The position numbers and the translations under genes were made by a program. The notes under the pieces are model-generated. The model was given only the letters and a program-made list of their open reading frames with translations, made no database searches and had not been told where the DNA came from. From Acidimicrobiia bacterium (GTDB lineage Bacteria; Actinomycetota; Acidimicrobiia; Acidimicrobiales; CATQHL01), in contig VXXM01000025.1 in assembly GCA_009835395.1 (NCBI GenBank), positions 1-55,585 on the forward strand: DNA of 55,585 bases, in the 5' to 3' direction. Positions 50,333 to 55,585 of the stretch are shown piece after piece. The number at the start of each line of letters is the position of its first letter. Position 1 is the stretch's first letter.

Positions 50333-51760
50333 TCACATGTACATCGCGTAGCGGTTCGAGGCCGGTTGTTCGTCGGGCAGGTTCTTGAGGATCCTGGCCA
50401 CCTTCTTCGATGCTGACAGGGTGATCGGCAACCGACCGTCTAGCTGGCTTTGGTTCCAGTTCATTTTCGATAGGGCGAGGATCTCCTCCGCGAGTGTCTC
50501 GATGCTGTGTTCGGTCATCGCGGGGCGGACGCCGAGCGGGGTGGGGATGTACATGCCCGGGTAGACCCGGTACAGGTCGACGCTGCCTCGGGTGTAGAGG
50601 ATGTGGCGTTGCTCTGCGATCGTGGCGAACGTTCCGCGCAGCACCGGGTGGTCGCCGTTGCGGAATAGGCGGGTTCCCTCGCTCGCGTCCACGATCCACA
50701 GCAGCTCGAGGTGGTGGATGTGTCGTTGGTCGACCGCTGCCTCGAAGCCTGTGAGTTCCTCGTCGTCGAACTGCGAGGTCTTGTGCAGTACGACCCGCGC
50801 AGGGAAGTGTTGGTGCTCGCGCTGGTACGTATCGAGCGCGGTGGCGAGAAGGTCCTCGGCGTCGGGGCGGCTCAGGTGGGGCTGGCGGTCCTGCTTGTGG
50901 CGGGCTGCTGGCCCGCCCCGTACCACGACGCCCTCGCCGCGCTCGTCGAAGACCTGCGCGACGGAGGTGTGGACCTCCTCGCGGTCGGTTGAGTGGAAGA
51001 ACGACACCCCGACATACAGCGAGTCAAGATCTGCGGAGCGGCGCTGCACGCGCCACGGAACGCCCCCCGCCTTGTAGTACAGCGCGGTGTGCAGATTCCA
51101 GGCACGGGTTGCCTCGTCTTGGATGGACGGCGACCGCAGCGACCGGCTCTTGGCTGTGTCGCGGCTGGAGTCCCAGGTGGTCGAGCGCATCAGTTGCAAC
51201 GGAACGCCGCAGCCGAGCGAGGACGCCTTTAGCAAATCGTGGAAGTCGACGCGGCTTGCGTCGATCTCGGTGCTCAAGTCGTCTGGAACATCGTCTTGGA
51301 GTTCGTCGGGACGGGCCACCACGATGACATCTACAGCGCCTCTTTCGCTGAGGTCGGCGATCTCGCGGCAGTAGAGGTCTACGCACTCGGCGGTCGCCAG
51401 GTTGACGGGCTTGGTGAGAGTGCGGTCCAACTTCCTCGTTGGGATTGTCCTCGTCCAGATGTCGTCGAACACCAGCTCGGCGCGGAAGCTGCATCCCGTG
51501 TGGAATCCGGGGAACCCCTGGAATAGTCGCGGATGCCGGTTGTTTGCCTTCGGCGCGATCGGCATGCGGCACCGCTCGAGCCAGCCACGAGCGCCCGAAA
51601 CAGCGTCGGCCGCACCGACGAGGCCGACGCGGATCCGGGTCGGCGCGGCCGGCGTCCCGAGATCGACCGGTCCGTAGTCGGCGATGCCTGCGCGGGGGTC
51701 TTGGTGTGAGCCCCCGTGACCGAAGTCGAGCCTGGGTTCGTCAAGGATCGCCGCTCTCAT
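50333..51760 (-). CDS. short prokaryotic Argonaute (MID-PIWI)
   Basis: 475 residues from the ATG at 51760, which overlaps the stop of its partner by four bases (ATGA); a GTG two codons earlier is possible. The C-terminal part is PIWI-like: ALYYKAGGVPWRV, DLDSLYVGVSFFHS, FPARVVLHKTSQFDDEEL, LYRVYPGMYIPTPLGVRPAM and ALSKMNWNQSQLDGRLPITL, closing with the hydrophobic C-terminal MYM. The DEDX catalytic tetrad is not apparent, as expected for short pAgos that only bind guide and target. Length and MID-PIWI content fit the short clade, which works with an APAZ-containing effector. Confidence 0.82.
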   Translation of the reverse strand: MRAAILDEPRLDFGHGGSHQDPRAGIADYGPVDLGTPAAPTRIRVGLVGAADAVSGARGWLERCRMPIAPKANNRHPRLFQGFPGFHTGCSFRAELVFDDIWTRTIPTRKLDRTLTKPVNLATAECVDLYCREIADLSERGAVDVIVVARPDELQDDVPDDLSTEIDASRVDFHDLLKASSLGCGVPLQLMRSTTWDSSRDTAKSRSLRSPSIQDEATRAWNLHTALYYKAGGVPWRVQRRSADLDSLYVGVSFFHSTDREEVHTSVAQVFDERGEGVVVRGGPAARHKQDRQPHLSRPDAEDLLATALDTYQREHQHFPARVVLHKTSQFDDEELTGFEAAVDQRHIHHLELLWIVDASEGTRLFRNGDHPVLRGTFATIAEQRHILYTRGSVDLYRVYPGMYIPTPLGVRPAMTEHSIETLAEEILALSKMNWNQSQLDGRLPITLSASKKVARILKNLPDEQPASNRYAMYM

Positions 51761-53082
51761 GTCCACAGCTCCTGTTGGTCAGAATCCGGTTGGCCGCTGG
51801 CTTGGTCGCCGTAGCCGGGTGGCTGCCAGTCCTTATCGTTGATTCCTACCTCGACTCCGAACGTGACCAATTTGCCGAACAGCAGCAGCCGATCGTGTTC
51901 TCCAAGTTCGATGGGTCGGGCGAGGTAGTCCGCCCAGAACTGGACTAGGCCTCGAACTGCGGGGTTTTTCTCGAGCTTCTTCATTCCCTTGACCCGGTCC
52001 TGGCCCCAAGGCAGGTCGCGGTACCCGTCAAAGGTGAAGTGATAGGTCGGGTTGATCTCCGCGGCCCAGCCCACGTCGGTCTGAACGAATCGCACAGCCG
52101 CCGCATAGTGGCGGCAGTCTTTCGGCTCAGTGCTTTCGTCGTCCTTGTAGTAACGCTGGAACACGGTGCGGCCGGGCTTGTTCGGCGCCACCTTCAACCT
52201 CACCGCGTCGCGGTCATCCCGCGGGCTGCGGAACACGAAAAGGCGCTTGCCCGAGTGATAGCGCAGCTTGTGGTGTTCCTGCTGCAGCAGCGCTTGGCGA
52301 AGCAGATCGCTGAACATCGACAGCGTGTCGATGTCTTTGCTCTGGGCCCATTCGACGGTGTCGATCGTCTCAAAGCCGCCATCGAGGAAATCCTTGAGCC
52401 CGCTCTCATCCGGCCGATTGAAGCTGTAGATGACTCCGCCGCGGAGAATCCAATCGCTGCGGAAATAGCCGCGGTCTCGAAGCGCCGGACCCAACTCGCG
52501 GGCGTTCGGCTTCCACGTCGGGGCGAAAAAGATCTCCTGCGGCAGATCGTCGATCCGAAGGAGATTCGACTCAAGGGTCTCGGCGCGACGCTGACGTCCC
52601 GACACCTCCAGTCCCGGCAGGTCACCGGTCGCCCACGACAGCAGGCGGCCGATGCTGTCGGCGTCGAGGCGGTCGTGGTGCTTGTCGAAGTCCAGCCTCC
52701 ACGACTTGCCTCCCGGCGGCGGCGGTTCGGCCCGCTCCACCGGCGCCCACCAGATCTCGCCGGTCTTTGGCCGCGAACACACCACGATCACCCTGTTGGA
52801 TCCGCCGCGCCAATACGCGACGTCAGCAGCAGCCAACCGAAAGTGAAACGAGCCCTCGGTCTCACCGGATAGGCGTCCCGTTGTCGCCTTGCTCTGTACC
52901 AGGACATGCACATTCGACACCGACCGGCTCAGCGGGTCCACCAACTCGATCTCGCCGTCGACGCCATGATCAACACGCCGGTCATGCCAGATGTGCCCCA
53001 GCCGCGTCACCGCCAGCGCAACGAGCCGCTGGCCCTCCTCGCCGATCTGCTCGCTCTCCGAATAGGTCTTCTGTGAAGCCAT
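51757..53082 (-). CDS. DUF4365 (DREN)-APAZ effector partner of short Argonaute
   Basis: 441 residues from the ATG at 53082. The N-terminal DUF4365 nuclease domain reads HDRRVDHGVDGEIELVD (33-49, Asp42 and Glu44/46) and HVLVQSKATTGR (59-70, Gln63 and Lys65), PD-(D/E)xK-like. The C-terminal 230 residues should be the APAZ domain that binds the Argonaute. SPARDA systems pair a short pAgo with a DREN-APAZ protein whose nuclease is of DUF4365 type and which degrades DNA and RNA on target recognition. Gene order, overlap and domains match that system. It is divergent from the membrane protein gene at 53335, across a 252-base gap. Confidence 0.8.
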   Translation of the reverse strand: MASQKTYSESEQIGEEGQRLVALAVTRLGHIWHDRRVDHGVDGEIELVDPLSRSVSNVHVLVQSKATTGRLSGETEGSFHFRLAAADVAYWRGGSNRVIVVCSRPKTGEIWWAPVERAEPPPPGGKSWRLDFDKHHDRLDADSIGRLLSWATGDLPGLEVSGRQRRAETLESNLLRIDDLPQEIFFAPTWKPNARELGPALRDRGYFRSDWILRGGVIYSFNRPDESGLKDFLDGGFETIDTVEWAQSKDIDTLSMFSDLLRQALLQQEHHKLRYHSGKRLFVFRSPRDDRDAVRLKVAPNKPGRTVFQRYYKDDESTEPKDCRHYAAAVRFVQTDVGWAAEINPTYHFTFDGYRDLPWGQDRVKGMKKLEKNPAVRGLVQFWADYLARPIELGEHDRLLLFGKLVTFGVEVGINDKDWQPPGYGDQASGQPDSDQQELWT

Positions 53083-53334
53083 AATCCTCCTCGGATCGTG
53101 CGGACACCTCGACCTCACCCCAAGCATGGCGCGGGGGTGTGACAGACCCCGGGATGCTCCAGACACAGGCAGCGACGATTAGTCGGTGGAATCGCTCCGT
53201 GCGCCGCCTGCTCACGTCCCGCGAGTGGGGCGGCGCGGCAGCGACCACCACATCCGGACTGTCTCACCGCTCTGCGATCATCGTCGGCGTGAAGGCGTCC
53301 GCGCCGGCTCGGGCGCACCGAACGGTGAAGGACG

Positions 53335-54465
53335 ATGCCCATGGATCAGTTACTGAGGATCGCTGGAACGGTGGCCACGGTGCAGTTGCTGCTCGCCGGG
53401 TGGCGAGAGTGGCGTTCAGCTCGCCGAATCGTCGCGGTCGGCGGGCTCGACGCAGATGTCTACGCAGAGCACGGCTGCGTGCCGCTGCAGTTCGCAGGTT
53501 CCCGCTTTGGGGCTGTGCGCGCGGCGGTGGCAGTGACCGGGTTTTTCGTGGTGCGCCCCAAGACACGCAAGCAAGTGTTCGCAGCGTGCAAGATCATCGG
53601 GATGCGCGGCAGTAGCGAGATCGATTACCGAGAGATTCGGCCTCGTGACCACTTGCGGATCGTGCTCGACGAAGGCGAGCACCCAACGGTGTTCGACCGC
53701 TCCATGCGCCGCGGTGTTGTCAGCTTCTATCGCACGGTCGCGATCCGCGAGCTCCGGGGCCCGGACTCCAGCGAACTGGCGCACTGCATGACGGTGCGAG
53801 CACAAGGCAACGTCGTGCGCGACGCCGACGATCCAGACACTCGGTGGCTGGAATACGCAGTCACCGCAGCCCCGCCCAGAAGCAACCGCCGTAGCGGTCA
53901 GTCCCCGCTGGCCGACCTACCCGAGGACGCCATCGAATTGGCGATCATCCCGTCCGACACATACCAACGAGCCCGCAACGCCGCGGCCGAACTGCGAAGT
54001 GGAGCGCTGCGCAGTTGCCTCATGCGCCGAAACCCGAGCCCGATCGCGGCCGCGACACACTTCGTCAGCAAGTACACGATTCCGCTGGCTGCGATCGTCG
54101 TCTTTTCAGCGCTCTACACCGGGTCCGCTCACACCCCGGGGATTCTCGCCGTCATTGCGATGCCTCCAGCGTTGATGACGCTCTTGTTCCTTCGATTCGT
54201 GGTGCTTGAAGCGCTGGGGCGACAGCTTCGCCAACGCACCCGAGGTGCGGGCCAGCCAGCAACGACAACCAACCCAAGACCGACCGACGCGAGACGCCAG
54301 ACCATCCCGCTCCAGTACATCAGCTATCCCCCGCCCGATTTTTGGACCGGCGCCACTGCCCATTGCATGGGCGCCGGCCGGCGACTCAACGCAACCGATG
54401 CGCGCTCAATGATCACCCACGCCTGGCGTCAGTTCTCCTACGGGCTACGGCCGCTTCACGAATAG
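53335..54465 (+). CDS. membrane protein of unknown function
   Basis: 376 residues, ATG start. A weak N-terminal hydrophobic segment (about 7-22) precedes a soluble region (23-240) with mixed strands, then a hairpin of membrane segments at about 248-268 (IPLAAIVVFSALYTG) and 275-300 (PGILAVIAMPPALMTLLFLRFVV), and a basic, proline-rich C-terminus. No recognised family. It is transcribed away from the Argonaute operon. Confidence 0.65.
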   Translation: MPMDQLLRIAGTVATVQLLLAGWREWRSARRIVAVGGLDADVYAEHGCVPLQFAGSRFGAVRAAVAVTGFFVVRPKTRKQVFAACKIIGMRGSSEIDYREIRPRDHLRIVLDEGEHPTVFDRSMRRGVVSFYRTVAIRELRGPDSSELAHCMTVRAQGNVVRDADDPDTRWLEYAVTAAPPRSNRRSGQSPLADLPEDAIELAIIPSDTYQRARNAAAELRSGALRSCLMRRNPSPIAAATHFVSKYTIPLAAIVVFSALYTGSAHTPGILAVIAMPPALMTLLFLRFVVLEALGRQLRQRTRGAGQPATTTNPRPTDARRQTIPLQYISYPPPDFWTGATAHCMGAGRRLNATDARSMITHAWRQFSYGLRPLHE

Positions 54466-54634
54466 CGCACGAACTGAGTCGCGCTCCAAGTCGAGGCTGA
54501 GCCTCCCCGGGCTTCAGGCAGGCAGGTGTATCGCTTCTGGTACGAGCCGACCAGAGTGCAACGCCGCCAGTGACAGTGGGGCAGAGGCGGCTTACGGCTA
54601 GGGCGTGTTGTCGATGGGTTGTCGTCTCACTGGC

Positions 54635-54925
54635 TCATGTCGCAGGTGTGCCCGAGTCATCTGGAGGCTCCAAGAACATTTCAAGGTCGGGAATCTCGCC
54701 ACCAAGGGCAAGTCGACCGAGGGCGCGCCGAAGCGGCTCGAGCGAACGGTCGAAGAGTGCAAGGCAGTCCACCGCTGGCGCAAGTTCGCGGCGGAGCGTG
54801 TCCGAGGGTTCTGTTCTTTCGAGGTAGGAAAGAATCTCCTTCAAGACGCCACTGATGCCGCTCGCAATCGTGACCAACATCACGAACTGTTGCTCGTGAT
54901 GCGTGAGTTTGACTTCTTCGGGCAC
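54635..54925 (-). CDS. small helical hypothetical protein
   Basis: 96 residues from the GTG at 54925, chosen for the AAAGGGAG ribosome binding site about ten bases upstream; frames further upstream are AT-rich leader. It is entirely helical in appearance (KLTHHEQQFVMLVTIASG, EILSYLERTEPSDTLRREL). No membrane segment of useful length. Function unknown. Divergent from the last membrane protein gene. Confidence 0.6.
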   Translation of the reverse strand: MPEEVKLTHHEQQFVMLVTIASGISGVLKEILSYLERTEPSDTLRRELAPAVDCLALFDRSLEPLRRALGRLALGGEIPDLEMFLEPPDDSGTPAT

Positions 54926-55043
54926 GGTGAGACTCCCTTTCGTGACCTCTTGAAAATGAATTTTATATCGTTTGGTGCTATTGAACTGGGTTGAGAGCTG
55001 GTTTTCCGTGGTCCCAAGGGGCTGGGCTACATTCTGGGGTGAC

Positions 55044-55535
55044 ATGGATTCGGAGTCGTTGAGCCATGACCGTGTGGCGTACGAGGAGTTTCGTCGTTGG
55101 GTTGATCAGCGGTACGAGTTGTTGAGTGTGACGCGGCAGCGGTCCGCGGTCTTCGCGACGCTAGCGTTTCTCGTGTCCGCGGCGACGATTAGCCGTCTCG
55201 ACGGCATTGATCTCGACCAGTTGATGGCGAAGAGTGCTCTTGGCCTGGTGGTCGGTGGTTTGGTGTTGACGCTTGGAGGGGTGATAGCGGTCACTCGGTC
55301 GCTGCCCGTGTTTCCGAACGTTCTGCCGGAGCTGATCACCCGTGAGCGGTATCCGACGATCGACAACTACTACCGTGCAAGTGTCGATCATTTCGAACGC
55401 GAGAAACTCCTGGGTGAGGTTCGCCGCTACTGCAAACGAGAATATGTGGTGTTAGCGGGTGTGTGTGTTGCTCTGGTTGGGAGCGCCCTGCTGTGGTGGG
55501 CGGCGCCCGTTGCTGTACCTGTTCCGTCTGGTTGA
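55044..55535 (+). CDS. small multi-pass membrane protein
   Basis: 163 residues, ATG start. Acidic N-terminus, then hydrophobic segments at about 33-53 (SAVFATLAFLVSAATISRL), 65-88 (ALGLVVGGLVLTLGGVIAV) and 133-155 (YVVLAGVCVALVGSALLWW), with a soluble loop containing PTIDNYYRASVDHFEREKLL between the second and third. This is a common layout of small proteins in defence islands, but no specific family is recognised. Nothing coding is visible in the last 50 bases of the window. Confidence 0.68.
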   Translation: MDSESLSHDRVAYEEFRRWVDQRYELLSVTRQRSAVFATLAFLVSAATISRLDGIDLDQLMAKSALGLVVGGLVLTLGGVIAVTRSLPVFPNVLPELITRERYPTIDNYYRASVDHFEREKLLGEVRRYCKREYVVLAGVCVALVGSALLWWAAPVAVPVPSG

Positions 55536-55585
55536 CCGAGGGGGCGGTTGCCCGCGTTCGATCGGGTCGCCGTATGGGCTCGGGA

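Overview
The window is high-GC DNA with tightly packed genes, frequent ATGA or TGATG stop/start overlaps and GTG starts. The housekeeping end has an actinobacterial flavour (psuG-psuK, adenosine deaminase, PPOX protein, hipBA, VapB and DUF3018-like antitoxin pieces). Acidimicrobiia or a related high-GC actinomycete is a reasonable guess, but it is inference; there is no rRNA, tRNA or marker gene to settle it. I see no integrase, transposase, CRISPR array or tRNA.

Layout. (1) 0-3.7 kb: nucleoside salvage (psuG, a PfkB kinase, an adenosine-deaminase-like protein) and a PPOX-family flavoprotein. (2) 3.7-10.7 kb: toxin-antitoxin debris (orphan VapB, two chimeric antitoxin-like small proteins, two ribbon-helix-helix paralogues, one truncated), a DUF488 protein, a large lipoprotein, an intact hipBA pair and an AlaX-type editing protein. 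(3) 11-26 kb: a two-gene AbiE-like module, then a region punctuated by five same-strand copies of one alpha/beta-hydrolase gene: two intact (12969-13808 and 25308-26147), three broken (16.3, 18.4 and 19.6-20.2 kb). The intervals hold different cargo: a frameshifted gene plus an HNH pseudogene; a membrane coiled-coil protein plus a DUF91-like nuclease; a CBS-HEPN protein; and a UvrD-like helicase / DarT / ADP-ribosylglycohydrolase operon followed by a Shedu-like nuclease. (4) 26.4-39.6 kb: a minus-strand run of SNF2-DUF3883 helicase, UvrD helicase, DUF1156 methylase, Swt1-HEPN-DUF499 ATPase and a membrane protein, recalling BREX type 3/DISARM chemistry but without PglZ. (5) 40.6-55.5 kb: a Hachiman-like nuclease-helicase pair, a DUF4365-helical-repeat protein, a HEPN-like protein, a SPARDA-like short Argonaute with its DUF4365-APAZ partner, and small membrane proteins.

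Read as a whole, from about 11 kb onward this is a dense defence island. Many genes carry nuclease, HEPN RNase, helicase, methylase or ADP-ribosylation domains in small translationally coupled operons. The strongest candidates for something not yet described are the helicase-DarT-ADP-ribosylhydrolase operon, the lone CBS-HEPN protein, the PglZ-less DUF499/DUF1156 operon, and the repeated hydrolase gene that may have acted as a homology anchor for swapping cargo.
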